NCBI RefSeq assembly: GCF_003994415.1 | Contig: NZ_CP034689.1 | Span: 1,550,001 to 1,614,000 of the forward strand | DNA from: Achromobacter spanius | GTDB lineage: Bacteria; Pseudomonadota; Gammaproteobacteria; Burkholderiales; Burkholderiaceae_B | Length of the DNA stretch: 64,000 nucleotides | Direction: 5' to 3' | Shown: positions 25,310 through 34,043 of the stretch, in pieces | Position numbering within the stretch: the stretch's first letter is position 1 | Layout: each line of letters starts with the position of its first letter | The notes under the pieces: model-generated | Seen by the model: only the letters and a program-made list of their open reading frames with translations | Told to the model about the DNA's origin: nothing | Databases searched by the model: none | Translations under genes and position numbers: made by a program

Positions 25310-25975
25310 ATGTCGTCGTATTCGCTGGTTGTTTTTGATTGGGATGGCACCCTGATGGACTCCACGCACAGCATCGTGGCCGCCATCCAAGGCGCCTGCC
25401 GCGATCTGGAGCTGGCGGTGCCCTCGACGTCCGAGGCAAGCTGGGTGATTGGTCTGTCCCTGGAAAGCGCATTGCGTCGCGCCGTGCCGGAACTGACACA
25501 GGCCATGATGCCGCGCTTCCTGGAACGCTATCGCACGCACTATCTGCTGCGCGATCCCGAACTACGCCTGTTCGACGGCATTCCTGAGCTGCTGACTGAA
25601 CTGGCCGGCCAGAATGTGCGCCTGGCCGTGGCGACCGGCAAAAGTCGGGTGGGCCTGACCCGCGCCCTGGCCGCGACCGGTCTGGGGCCCCTGTTTGACG
25701 CCACCCGCACGGCCGATGAAACCTTCAGCAAGCCGCACCCCGCCATGTTGCATGAGCTGATGCAGGAACTGGACGTGGAGCCTGACCGTGTGGTGATGGT
25801 GGGCGACACTTCGCACGACCTGCAGATGGCGGTCAATGCGGGGGTGCATGGTCTGGGGGTGACATATGGCGCCCACACCGTAAAGGAGCTTGAGGGTTGC
25901 GCGCCCCAGGCCGTGCTGGATAGTGTGCCGCTCGTGCGCGATTGGCTATTGCCCCGCGTGTCGGCAAGCGCCTGA
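25310..25975 (+). CDS. HAD-family phosphatase, phosphoglycolate phosphatase-like
   Basis: HAD hydrolase, 221 residues. The nucleophile motif is FDWDGTLMDS (D10 and D12), motif II is VATGKSR, and the acidic motif is MVGDTSHDLQMAVNAG. A cap domain lies between motifs I and II as in Gph/PGMB-type enzymes. It follows rluC by 2 bases, a widespread pairing. The substrate may be phosphoglycolate or another small phosphate ester; sequence alone does not settle it. Confidence 0.9.
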   Translation: MSSYSLVVFDWDGTLMDSTHSIVAAIQGACRDLELAVPSTSEASWVIGLSLESALRRAVPELTQAMMPRFLERYRTHYLLRDPELRLFDGIPELLTELAGQNVRLAVATGKSRVGLTRALAATGLGPLFDATRTADETFSKPHPAMLHELMQELDVEPDRVVMVGDTSHDLQMAVNAGVHGLGVTYGAHTVKELEGCAPQAVLDSVPLVRDWLLPRVSASA

Positions 25976-26153
25976 TTGGCGTATGGCCAGGTGGATGGCC
26001 TGAAGGCGGGCCGGGAACGTCTGTCAGCGCCACGGGTCAATCTGAATATGCCCAGCCGCTGGCGTGCCGCCGCGGAATATCATGGGGCGGCGCAACGTCT
26101 ATGTGTTGCGCAGGGTGCTGCCATGGCTGGACTGTGCCAAACCGGAGACCACG

Positions 26154-27116
26154 ATGTTGATACGCAAGCCCGACGATATTCTTCCGTCCGAAATCACCGA
26201 TGAGGCGGTTTGGCGTTCGCGCCGCGAATTGATGCTGCGCGCCGGAATGACGGCGGCTGCCGTGGGCCTGTCCGGCTGGGCCTCTCGTAGCGCCTTCGCG
26301 CAGGACGCCGGGGCCTTGGTCGGCAAGTCGAACGCCGCGCTTAGCGTGATGGATAAGCAAACCTCGCTGGATGACATCACCTCCTACAACAACTACTACG
26401 AATTCGGGCTCGATAAAGGCGATCCTGCCGCCAAGGCTGGCAAATTGCAGACCCGGCCCTGGAGCGTCAGCGTCGAGGGTGAGGTCGGCAAGCCGCGTAC
26501 GTTCACCATCGAAGAACTGCTCAAGCTGGCGCCGATGGAAGACCGCGTCTATCGCCTGCGTTGCGTCGAAGGCTGGTCCATGGTGATCCCCTGGGTGGGT
26601 TATTCGGTGTCGGAACTGCTCAAGCAGGTCGAACCCACGGGCAACGCCAAATATGTGGAATTCGTGACAGCGGTGCAGCGCGAGAACATGCCTGGCGTGC
26701 GCGCCGGCGTCCTGGACTGGCCGTATGTGGAAGCGCTGCGCATCGATGAGGCCATGAACCCGCTGGCCATGCTGGTGTTCGGCCTGTATGGCAAGGTCTT
26801 GCCCAACCAGAACGGCGCGCCCTTGCGGCTGGCCGTGCCATGGAAGTACGGCTTCAAATCGGCCAAGTCCCTGGTGAAGATCCGCTTGGTGGAAAAAATG
26901 CCGGTGTCGTCCTGGGTCAAGGCGGCGCCGCAGGAATATGGCTTTTACGCCAATGTGAACCCCAACGTGCCCCATCCCCGCTGGAGCCAGGCAACCGAGC
27001 GCCGCATTGGTGAGGGCGGGCTGTTCACGCCCAAGCGCAAAACCCTGATGTTCAATGGCTATGGCGAGCAGGTGGCCTCCCTTTATCAGGGCATGGACCT
27101 GAAAGCGAATTATTGA
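26154..27116 (+). CDS. msrP: Periplasmic protein-methionine-sulfoxide reductase, catalytic subunit MsrP
   Basis: Molybdenum-cofactor enzyme that repairs oxidised methionine in periplasmic proteins. The ATG at 26154 has a CGGAGA site and gives 320 residues. A Tat signal is at residues 22-50 (SRRELMLRAG then a hydrophobic run to SAFAQD), as expected for a folded cofactor protein. The Mo-ligand cysteine is C137 in YRLRCVEGWSMVIPW, typical of the sulfite-oxidase-fold YedY family. msrQ follows after 7 bases and supplies electrons. Confidence 0.96.
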   Translation: MLIRKPDDILPSEITDEAVWRSRRELMLRAGMTAAAVGLSGWASRSAFAQDAGALVGKSNAALSVMDKQTSLDDITSYNNYYEFGLDKGDPAAKAGKLQTRPWSVSVEGEVGKPRTFTIEELLKLAPMEDRVYRLRCVEGWSMVIPWVGYSVSELLKQVEPTGNAKYVEFVTAVQRENMPGVRAGVLDWPYVEALRIDEAMNPLAMLVFGLYGKVLPNQNGAPLRLAVPWKYGFKSAKSLVKIRLVEKMPVSSWVKAAPQEYGFYANVNPNVPHPRWSQATERRIGEGGLFTPKRKTLMFNGYGEQVASLYQGMDLKANY

Positions 27117-27123
27117 CCGCGCC

Positions 27124-27771
27124 ATGTCCGAGGCCTCGACCCAGTCCGTGTCCGCGTCGCCCCGCAAGGCGCAGCTTTCCGCCAAGATCGTGGGGCGCTT
27201 CAAGCCGCTGTTGTTTCTGCTGGGCTTGTTGCCGTTCGCGCGGTGGCTGTGGCTGGGTTTCAACGACGGGCTGACCGCGAATCCGGTTGAGTTCCTGACC
27301 CGCTCGTCCGGCACCTGGACGCTTGTCTGTCTGCTGGTCACGTTGTCCATCACGCCGTTGCGCCGCCTGACCGGGCAGCCCGCGCTGGTGCGCGTGCGGC
27401 GCATGTGCGGGCTGTTTGCCTTCTTTTACGGCGCCATGCATTTCATGGCCTGGGTGTGGTGGGACCGCGGTCTGGATCCCGCCTCGATGTTGCAGGATAT
27501 TGGCGAGCGGCCCTTTGTTACCGTGGGGTTTGCCGCCTTTGTGCTGATGACGGCGCTGGCGGCCACGTCCACGCAGTGGGCCATGCGCCGGCTTGGCAAG
27601 CGCTGGCAGCAGTTGCACCGCGCCGTCTACGCCATCGGCTTGCTTGCGGTGCTGCACTTTTGGTGGCACAAGGCCGGCAAGAACGATTTCACCGAACCCA
27701 TCTTGTATGCGGCAGTGCTGGCTTTGCTGCTGGGCTGGCGGATTGTGGCTTGGTGGCGGCGCAGGGGCTAA
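27124..27771 (+). CDS. msrQ: Heme-binding membrane subunit MsrQ
   Basis: Inner-membrane b-type cytochrome that passes electrons from the quinone pool or flavin reductase to MsrP, 215 residues with six likely helices. Heme-ligand histidines occur in GAMHFMAWVWWD and in the LHRAVYAIGLLAVLHFWW region. The N-terminal about 25 residues are cytoplasmic and basic. It forms the msrPQ operon with msrP (7-base gap). Confidence 0.95.
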   Translation: MSEASTQSVSASPRKAQLSAKIVGRFKPLLFLLGLLPFARWLWLGFNDGLTANPVEFLTRSSGTWTLVCLLVTLSITPLRRLTGQPALVRVRRMCGLFAFFYGAMHFMAWVWWDRGLDPASMLQDIGERPFVTVGFAAFVLMTALAATSTQWAMRRLGKRWQQLHRAVYAIGLLAVLHFWWHKAGKNDFTEPILYAAVLALLLGWRIVAWWRRRG

Positions 27772-27820
27772 CGTAGCCAACGCCAGCGATAGGTCCGGCT
27801 ACTGATACGCGGCTGCACAG

Positions 27821-28606
27821 TTACAGCATCGCCAGCATGATGGCGGCGGTTTCCGCGTCTGGCTGACCGTCGTGCACAGCGGGCCGGTAATGCATCTGGA
27901 ACGCCGCCAGTGTGTTGATGGTGGCCCGATCCAGCACGCCGTCCTGCGGGCAGGCATAGCCCAGGCGTTGCAATTGCTTCTGAAACCAGGCCACATCGGG
28001 GACGCCTACAGCCTGCAGGCGCGCCAGATGCTCGGCTGCCCCGGTTTCGTCGTACCAGCGTCCGATGCCCGCTTCGGCTAGCGCCTTCCAGGGGAATAGC
28101 GGTCCGGGGTCCACTTTGCGTTGCGGCGCGATGTCGCTATGGCCCACCACGTTCTCGGGGGCGATGCCATGGCGTTGGATAAGGTCGCGCAGCAGAATGG
28201 TCAGCGCGCGCAGTTGGCGTTCGTTGTAGGCATGCCAGACCGGCTTGCCGTCAGGGCCTTCGGTCCGGCCTGGGTTGACGATTTCGATGCCGATCGACGT
28301 GCTGTTCATGGCGATGTTGCCGTACCAGGAACTGGCGCCCGCATGCCATGCGGCACGATTTTCGTCCACAAGGCGGTAGGTGCGGCCTGAGTCGGCAATC
28401 AGGTAGTGCGAGCTGACCTTGCCGCGCGACAGCAGCTTGATGGATGTGGCGTCGCCAACGCTGGTGTAGTGCAGGATGATGCTGCGCACGCGGCTTGCTT
28501 GGCTGACGGCGGTGATAGAGGTGTCCAGATCCAGCCCGGCGGGGCCGCGCGAGGCGCAGCCAGCCAGCACTGCCGTGGCCAGCAGGGTGGTAATAAGGCG
28601 TAGCAT
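27821..28606 (-). CDS. Lipoprotein N-acetylmuramoyl-L-alanine amidase (AmiD type) with peptidoglycan-binding domain
   Basis: Cell-wall amidase anchored in the outer membrane, 261 residues. The N-terminus is a lipoprotein signal with lipobox LAGC (cysteine at 17). The amidase_2 domain has zinc ligands in IILHYTS and VGHSDIAPQRKVDPGPLFPW, and a C-terminal PG-binding three-helix domain (about 195-260) contains LQRLGYACPQDGVLD. Its length and order match AmiD of E. coli. It lies 3 bases after the methyltransferase-like gene stop on the same strand, so they may be co-transcribed. Confidence 0.93.
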   Translation of the reverse strand: MLRLITTLLATAVLAGCASRGPAGLDLDTSITAVSQASRVRSIILHYTSVGDATSIKLLSRGKVSSHYLIADSGRTYRLVDENRAAWHAGASSWYGNIAMNSTSIGIEIVNPGRTEGPDGKPVWHAYNERQLRALTILLRDLIQRHGIAPENVVGHSDIAPQRKVDPGPLFPWKALAEAGIGRWYDETGAAEHLARLQAVGVPDVAWFQKQLQRLGYACPQDGVLDRATINTLAAFQMHYRPAVHDGQPDAETAAIMLAML

Positions 28607-28609
28607 CGA

Positions 28610-29320
28610 TCAGCGGGCCAGGTAGAGGAACAGCGTGGGGAGTTTGTCCAGTTGGGGCGCCGGCAGTTTTTTCCAGTCGGCGATGGTGTGCGTTACCACC
28701 CATTCGTCCGCAGTGGTAACGGAGCGCGCCACGCACAGCTTGGTGTCGCCTTTCAGGCTGGACAGCAGCGTAGCGAACATGGCCGCGTTGCGGTAGGGCG
28801 TTTCGATCAGCAACTGAGTCTGGTTGTGCTTGGCGGAATGCTGCTCCCAGGCCTTCAGTTGCTTGGCGCGCTCGGCGGCATCCACCGGGGCGTAACCATG
28901 GAAGGCGAAGCGCTGCCCGTCCAGGCCGCTGGCCATGAGGCCAAGCAGGATGGACGAGGGGCCGACCCAGGGTTTGACCGGTATTCCCAGGCGATGGGCG
29001 GCGTCGACGACTTTGGCGCCCGGGTCGGCGACGGCCGGGCAGCCGGCCTCGGATACCAGGCCGATCTCCGCCCCTTTCTTCACCGGCGCCAACCAGGCGT
29101 CGATCTGGCCGGCGTCGATTTTGTCGGTCAGGGTGTGTATGGTGATTTCCTGCAGCGGGCGCGTGGTGCCGACCTGTTTGAGAAAGGCGCGCGCGGTCTT
29201 GGCATTTTCGGCGATGTAGGTGTCCAGCCGCCCGGCCAGGGCGCGCACGTCGGCCGGCAGCCAGCGTTCGGGTGGGGCGTCGCCCAGGCTGACGGGAATC
29301 AGGTGCAGGGCGCCGTTCAT
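28610..29320 (-). CDS. Tetrapyrrole-methylase-fold SAM methyltransferase (RsmI-like)
   Basis: Member of the TP-methylase superfamily, 236 residues, related to RsmI, which methylates C1402 of 16S rRNA. It has the GLVSEAGCPAVADPGAKVVDAAHRLGI-like SAM segment (SEAGCPAVADPG) and the PSSILLGLMASGLDGQRFAFHGY stretch found in RsmI. It is shorter than RsmI (about 280) and lacks its usual N-terminal LYVVATPIGN start (here LHLIPVSLGD), so it is probably a paralogue with another substrate. It overlaps maf by 4 bases. Confidence 0.82.
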   Translation of the reverse strand: MNGALHLIPVSLGDAPPERWLPADVRALAGRLDTYIAENAKTARAFLKQVGTTRPLQEITIHTLTDKIDAGQIDAWLAPVKKGAEIGLVSEAGCPAVADPGAKVVDAAHRLGIPVKPWVGPSSILLGLMASGLDGQRFAFHGYAPVDAAERAKQLKAWEQHSAKHNQTQLLIETPYRNAAMFATLLSSLKGDTKLCVARSVTTADEWVVTHTIADWKKLPAPQLDKLPTLFLYLAR

Positions 29321-29919
29321 GTCGACGCGCCCGGTGCGTTAAGCGGGTCCAGCCCGAACTGCGCCAGCATGCGCGTCAGCGCGATCAACGGCAGCCCGAT
29401 AATGGCGGTCGGGTCATCGCTCTGGATGCTTTCCATCAGGGCGATGCCCAGGCTTTCCGCCTTGGCGCTGCCTGCGGTATCGTAAGGTTCCTCGGCGCGC
29501 AGGTAGGCGTCGATGGCGGCGTCCGGCAATTGGCGGAAACGGCAGAGCGTAACGATGTCCGCTTTTTCCACGCGCTGGCCATCCGTGACCGCCAGCGCGC
29601 TGTGAAATGCCACCGTTTGCCCCGACAGCGCGCGTAATTGCGCTTGAGCGTGGGGAAAATCCCCCGGTTTGCCGATAGGCTGGCCGTCAACGGTGGCCAC
29701 CTGATCCGACCCGATGACGATGCTGCCCGGGTGCTTGGCCGCGACCGCCATGGCCTTGGCAATTGATAGCCGCAACGCCAGCGCTTCGGGCGTTTCCCCA
29801 GGCTGTGGCGTTTCGTCTACATCGGGGGAAATGGCGGTAAAGGGCAGACGCAGGCGCGACAGCAATTCTTTGCGGTAACGCGAGCTGGACGCGAGGATCA
29901 GGCTAGGCTTTGAGAGCAT
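29317..29919 (-). CDS. yceF: Maf-family nucleotide pyrophosphatase (YceF type)
   Basis: Nucleoside triphosphate pyrophosphatase thought to hydrolyse 7-methyl-GTP, 200 residues. It has the Maf N-terminal motif LASSSRYRKELLSRL, the catalytic region SIVIGSDQVATVDG, GKPGD, and the C-terminal GLPLIALTRML. The YceF rather than YhdE subgroup is favoured by the LILASSS.YR start and by its place next to the yceD-rpmF-plsX block, from which it is divergent, as in many proteobacteria. Confidence 0.93.
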   Translation of the reverse strand: MLSKPSLILASSSRYRKELLSRLRLPFTAISPDVDETPQPGETPEALALRLSIAKAMAVAAKHPGSIVIGSDQVATVDGQPIGKPGDFPHAQAQLRALSGQTVAFHSALAVTDGQRVEKADIVTLCRFRQLPDAAIDAYLRAEEPYDTAGSAKAESLGIALMESIQSDDPTAIIGLPLIALTRMLAQFGLDPLNAPGAST

Positions 29920-30066
29920 GCGGTATTTGACGGTTAAGCGTAAGTCGCAGTATTATCTAACGTTTTGCGGGATTTTTGCAGCGGCTGCTGAAAGTGGAAG
30001 GCTGAAAGCCGGAGCTGAAAAAGCCAAAGCAAATGCTGAAAGCCGAAGTCCCGTGAATGCAAAGGA

Positions 30067-30663
30067 TTGATCATCAAGCGCATCGATGCATTCGCATTTG
30101 CCCATAGTGGCAAGGAAGCGCAAGGCACCATACCTCTTGTGCGGTTTACGCGCGCGGTTGAAGGGTTACCCGAACAACCGCTGGGCGAGGCCGGGCTTGT
30201 GACGTGGTCCGTGCGCGGTGAGGTGGGTAAGTCGGGGCTGTTGCTTGGCCGGCCGCTTCTGCATGTTCATGTGCAAGCGAATCCGGTGCTGGTGTGCCAG
30301 CGGTGCAATGCGCCGTTCGTATACCCGATCGATAGCGAAGTCCTCTTGCAGCTGGTTAAGTCTGAATCCGATCTTGATGATGGTTTTACCAACGGTGATG
30401 TCACCGACGGTTATGCCGGCAGCGAAGACGAAGACGAAGAAGGAAATGGTTTTGTGTCCAACCAACCTGAGAAGGTGGTGGGGTCGCATCATTTTGATCT
30501 GCTGGCCCAGATCGAAGATGAGCTCATTCTGAGCGTTCCGTATGTGCCCAAGCATGAAGTATGCCCGGGCGCGCAGGCCAACGTCAGCGAAGTTCCTGAA
30601 GAACCCGCTGTCAAGCGTCCGTCGCCGTTTGCGGTGCTGGAACAACTGAAGCACAAAGATTGA
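30067..30663 (+). CDS. yceD: YceD family protein (DUF177), 23S rRNA accumulation
   Basis: Protein of the DUF177 family required for normal 23S rRNA levels in E. coli and plants, 198 residues. The conserved core is LVCQRCNAPFVYPID with a C-X2-C pair, followed by an acidic stretch (EDEDEEGN) and the late motif ILSVPYVPKHEVCPGA. The only NTG start in frame is TTG 30067, but an AAAGGA site lies directly against it, so an ATC at 30070 or 30073 cannot be excluded. It sits before rpmF, the standard arrangement. Just upstream, GCTGAAAG occurs three times. Confidence 0.9.
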   Translation: MIIKRIDAFAFAHSGKEAQGTIPLVRFTRAVEGLPEQPLGEAGLVTWSVRGEVGKSGLLLGRPLLHVHVQANPVLVCQRCNAPFVYPIDSEVLLQLVKSESDLDDGFTNGDVTDGYAGSEDEDEEGNGFVSNQPEKVVGSHHFDLLAQIEDELILSVPYVPKHEVCPGAQANVSEVPEEPAVKRPSPFAVLEQLKHKD

Positions 30664-30715
30664 GATCAACATCGGGCCGCATCGCGTACAATGCGCCCCG
30701 TTTCTAGGAGTCATC

Positions 30716-30898
30716 ATGGCCGTTCAACAAAACAAGAAGTCCCCCTCCAAGCGCGGTATGCACCGTTCGCACGATTTTCTGGTTGCTCCGTCGACCGCCA
30801 TCGAGCCGAACACCGGTGAAACGCACCTGCGCCACCACATCAGCCCCAACGGCTTCTATCGTGGCCGCAAGGTCCTGAAGACCAAGGCCGACGAATAA
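30716..30898 (+). CDS. rpmF: 50S ribosomal protein L32
   Basis: Large-subunit ribosomal protein, 60 residues, normal length. It begins MAVQQNKKSPSKRGMHRSHD, which matches L32; the zinc-binding cysteines found in some L32 proteins are absent, so this is the C-minus form. It has a TAGGAG ribosome site. A TACAAT at 30687-30692 may be a -10 giving extra rpmF transcripts, but the -35 match is poor. It lies between yceD and plsX. Confidence 0.98.
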   Translation: MAVQQNKKSPSKRGMHRSHDFLVAPSTAIEPNTGETHLRHHISPNGFYRGRKVLKTKADE

Positions 30899-30957
30899 GG
30901 CCCCCGGGCCGAACTCGTACTCGGACCAATTCGGCTGAGCGCTGATACCTGGCACCC

Positions 30958-32025
30958 GTGATACGCATCGCCATAGACTGTATGGGCGGAGACTTCGGTC
31001 TGCCCGTCACGATTCCGGCTGCGATCGAGTTCGCCCGGCAATTTCCGGATACCCGGCTGTTGCTGGTCGGGCTTCCCGACGCGATCGAAGCGGCGCTCTC
31101 GGAGCACCGCGACGTTGCGCGCGATCGTATGGAAATCGTGGCGGCTTCTGAAGTCGTCACCATGGACGACCCGGTCGAGGTCGCCCTGCGCCGCAAAAAA
31201 GACTCCTCCATGCGCCTGGCCGCCCAGTCCGTCAAGGACGGGCGCGCCGACGCCTGCGTTTCCGCGGGCAATACGGGTGCGTGGATGGCCATTTCACGCT
31301 ATGTGCTCAAGACGCTGGACGGCATCGACCGCCCCGCGATCGCCACGTCCATTCCGAATCAGACGGGTCGCGCCACCACGGTGCTGGACCTGGGCGCGAA
31401 TGTGGACTGCACGGCCGAGCACCTTCTGCAATTCGCCATCATGGGCGCCGCGCTGTCGCAGGCGGTGGACCATCGTGAGAACCCCACCGTGGGCTTGCTC
31501 AACATCGGCGAAGAAGTCATCAAGGGCAATGAAGTCGTCAAGGAAGCCGCCGAGCTTCTGCGCGGCAGCCCCTTGAATTTCTACGGCAACGTGGAAGGCA
31601 ACGACATCTTCAAGGGTACGGTCGACGTCGTCGTCTGCGATGGCTTTGTCGGCAACGTCGTGCTCAAGTCCGTTGAAGGGCTGGCGAAGATGCTGTCCAG
31701 CATCATCCACGAAGAGTTCAAACGCAATATTTTCACCCTGTTGGCCGGGGCTATTGCCAAACCCGTGCTGAACCGTTTGCGCAACCGTGTCGACAACCGC
31801 CGCTATAACGGCGCCGCGTTGTTGGGCCTGCGCGGCGTGGTCATCAAGAGCCACGGTTCCGCGGATGTCTACGCCTACGGTTTTGCGTTGCAGCGCGCCC
31901 GTGAAGCCGTAGTGAGTAAACTGCTGGAGCGCACCGCTCAGACGGTCGCTCAGATTACCAAGCGCGTTCAGTCGGAAGAGGGCGCCGCAACGCCTCCCGC
32001 GAACGTGGCTGGGGACACCGCTTGA
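30958..32025 (+). CDS. plsX: Phosphate acyltransferase PlsX
   Basis: Converts acyl-ACP to acyl-phosphate for phospholipid synthesis; peripheral membrane protein, 355 residues. The start is GTG 30958, which leads straight into IRIAIDCMGGDFG, the conserved N-terminus. Other motifs are SAGNTGAWMA, LDLGANVDC and VVCDGFVGNV. The C-terminal about 15 residues (EEGAATPPANVAGDTA) look like a free tail. Its TGA stop shares one base with the fabH ATG. Confidence 0.97.
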   Translation: MIRIAIDCMGGDFGLPVTIPAAIEFARQFPDTRLLLVGLPDAIEAALSEHRDVARDRMEIVAASEVVTMDDPVEVALRRKKDSSMRLAAQSVKDGRADACVSAGNTGAWMAISRYVLKTLDGIDRPAIATSIPNQTGRATTVLDLGANVDCTAEHLLQFAIMGAALSQAVDHRENPTVGLLNIGEEVIKGNEVVKEAAELLRGSPLNFYGNVEGNDIFKGTVDVVVCDGFVGNVVLKSVEGLAKMLSSIIHEEFKRNIFTLLAGAIAKPVLNRLRNRVDNRRYNGAALLGLRGVVIKSHGSADVYAYGFALQRAREAVVSKLLERTAQTVAQITKRVQSEEGAATPPANVAGDTA

Positions 32026-33011
32026 TGGATACCGCAATGAAATATTCCGCAATCGCGGGCACCGGCAGCTTCTTGCCGGAACGCGTGGTTTCGAATGACG
32101 AACTGGCAGCGGAACTGGCGACGCGCGATATCGCCACGTCCGATGAATGGATCGTTGAGCGCACGGGCATCCGTCAGCGCCACCTTGCCGAGCGCGGCGT
32201 CACGACCAGCCAGCTTGCCACCGAGGCGTCGCGCCGTGCGCTGGCCGACGCGGGCGTTGAAGCGTCCGATGTCGACCTGATCATCGTCGCAACTTCCACC
32301 CCCGACTTCGTCTTTCCCAGCACCGCTTGCCTGGTGCAGGCCAATCTGGGCGCCAAGGGCTCGGCGGCGTTCGACGTGCAGGCCGTGTGCAGCGGCTTTG
32401 TGTATGCGTTGACCACGGCCGACAGCTTCATTCGCGCCGGTCGCGCCCGTTGCGCGCTGGTGATCGGCGCTGAAGTGTTCTCGCGCATCCTGGACTGGAA
32501 CGACCGCAGCACCTGCGTGCTGTTCGGCGATGGTGCGGGCGCCGTGGTGCTGAAAGCGTCCGACGAGCCGGGCATCATGGCCGCGCAACTGCATGCCGAC
32601 GGCAGCCAGATGAAGATCCTGAGCGCCGCGGGTAACGTGGCCTACGGCGACGTCACGGGCGACCCGTTCCTGCGCATGGATGGCCAGGCCGTCTTCAAGC
32701 AGGCCGTCACCGTGCTGGACCGTTCGGCGCGCGACACGTGCGCGGAAGCCGGTGTTGAGCTCGCGGATGTCGACTGGCTGATTCCTCACCAGGCCAACGT
32801 ACGCATCCTGAATTTCCTGGCACGCAAACTGGCCGTGCCGGTCGACAAAGTCGTCATCACTGTTGATAGTCACGCCAACACCTCGGCGGCCAGCGTGCCG
32901 CTGGCGCTGGATGCCGCGCGCCGCGATGGCCGCGTCAAGCCGGGGCAGCTCATCCTGATGCAAGGCGTGGGTGGCGGATTCACCTGGGGCTCGGTACTGG
33001 CCCGCATGTAA
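32025..33011 (+). CDS. fabH: Beta-ketoacyl-ACP synthase III
   Basis: Starts fatty acid chains by condensing acetyl-CoA with malonyl-ACP, 328 residues from ATG 32025, which overlaps the plsX stop by one base; ATG 32037 is an alternative. The catalytic triad is Cys in VQAVCSGFVYAL, His in IPHQANVRI and Asn in DSHANTSAAS. The C-terminal GVGGGFTWGSVL is typical. It lies within the plsX-fabH-fabD-fabG-acpP-fabF cluster. Confidence 0.97.
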   Translation: MDTAMKYSAIAGTGSFLPERVVSNDELAAELATRDIATSDEWIVERTGIRQRHLAERGVTTSQLATEASRRALADAGVEASDVDLIIVATSTPDFVFPSTACLVQANLGAKGSAAFDVQAVCSGFVYALTTADSFIRAGRARCALVIGAEVFSRILDWNDRSTCVLFGDGAGAVVLKASDEPGIMAAQLHADGSQMKILSAAGNVAYGDVTGDPFLRMDGQAVFKQAVTVLDRSARDTCAEAGVELADVDWLIPHQANVRILNFLARKLAVPVDKVVITVDSHANTSAASVPLALDAARRDGRVKPGQLILMQGVGGGFTWGSVLARM

Positions 33012-33103
33012 GCGCGCGTCCTGGCGGGTGGCGCGACGAGCGCTGCCGCCGAACGGGCGCCCGACATTCCACACAGACACTGAATCAATCCAACCGGTTA
33101 ATC

Positions 33104-34039
33104 ATGAAAATTGCTTTTGTCTTTCCCGGCCAAGGGTCGCAGGCTGTCGGCATGCTGGATGCCTGGTCGGGCGTTGCTGCTGTTACGGACGCCGTGGCGC
33201 GTGCCTCCGAGGCTCTGGGTCAGGACCTGGGTGCCCTGATCGCGCAAGGTCCGGCCGAACAACTGAACCTGACCACGAACACGCAGCCGGCCATGTTGAC
33301 GGCCGGCGTGGCGTTCTATGCTGCCTGGACGGCTGCGGGTGGCCGCAAGCCCGACGTCGTGGCCGGTCATAGCCTGGGTGAATATGCCGCGTTGACCGCG
33401 GCCGGCTCGCTCATGCTTGAAGACGCTGTGCGCCTGGTGCGCGTGCGCGCTGACGCCATGCAGGCCGCCGTGCCGGTCGGCACGGGCGCCATGGCCGCCA
33501 TTCTGGGCCTGGACGACGATGCCGTGCGCGCCGCATGTGCCGCCGCCGCTCAAGGCGAAGTCGTCGAAGCCGTGAACTTCAATGCGCCCGCGCAGGTCGT
33601 GATCGCCGGCCACAAGGCCGCCGTCGAACGTGCGTGCGACCTGGCCAAGGCCGCGGGCGCCAAGCGCGCATTGCTGCTGCCCGTGTCGGCGCCGTTCCAT
33701 TCCAGCCTGCTCAAGCCCGCCGCTGATGTGCTGGCTGCCGCGCTGGCGAACGCAACGGTCTTGGCGCCGCAAATCCAGGTCATCAACAACGTTGACGTGG
33801 CTTCCCCCACGGAACCCGAGGCAATCCGGGATGCGCTGGTGCGTCAGGCATGGCATCCTGTGCGCTGGGTTGAAACCCTGCGCGCCATGAAGGCGCAAGG
33901 CGTCACGCACGTTATCGAATGCGGTCCCGGCAAGGTGCTGGCCGGCTTGACCAAGCGCATTGATCCCGAACTTACTGGCCTGGCCATTACCGACCCCGCT
34001 TCACTTGAAGCCGCGTTGGCCGTCGTTAACGGAAATTGA
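33104..34039 (+). CDS. fabD: Malonyl-CoA:ACP transacylase
   Basis: Loads malonyl groups onto ACP, 311 residues. The oxyanion-loop motif FPGQGSQ is at 7-13, the nucleophile S90 is in GHSLGEYAAL, and the catalytic His is in SAPFHSSLL. QNVDV-like NNVDVAS appears near residue 230. It lies between fabH (92-base gap) and fabG (4-base gap). Confidence 0.98.
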   Translation: MKIAFVFPGQGSQAVGMLDAWSGVAAVTDAVARASEALGQDLGALIAQGPAEQLNLTTNTQPAMLTAGVAFYAAWTAAGGRKPDVVAGHSLGEYAALTAAGSLMLEDAVRLVRVRADAMQAAVPVGTGAMAAILGLDDDAVRAACAAAAQGEVVEAVNFNAPAQVVIAGHKAAVERACDLAKAAGAKRALLLPVSAPFHSSLLKPAADVLAAALANATVLAPQIQVINNVDVASPTEPEAIRDALVRQAWHPVRWVETLRAMKAQGVTHVIECGPGKVLAGLTKRIDPELTGLAITDPASLEAALAVVNGN

Positions 34040-34043
34040 AGAC

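Noticed and set aside
29985..30050. GCTGAAAG repeated three times before yceD as a possible regulatory array or CRISPR-like repeat
   Set aside because: The copies are short, irregularly spaced and imperfect; no spacer structure. Noted only as simple-sequence similarity.
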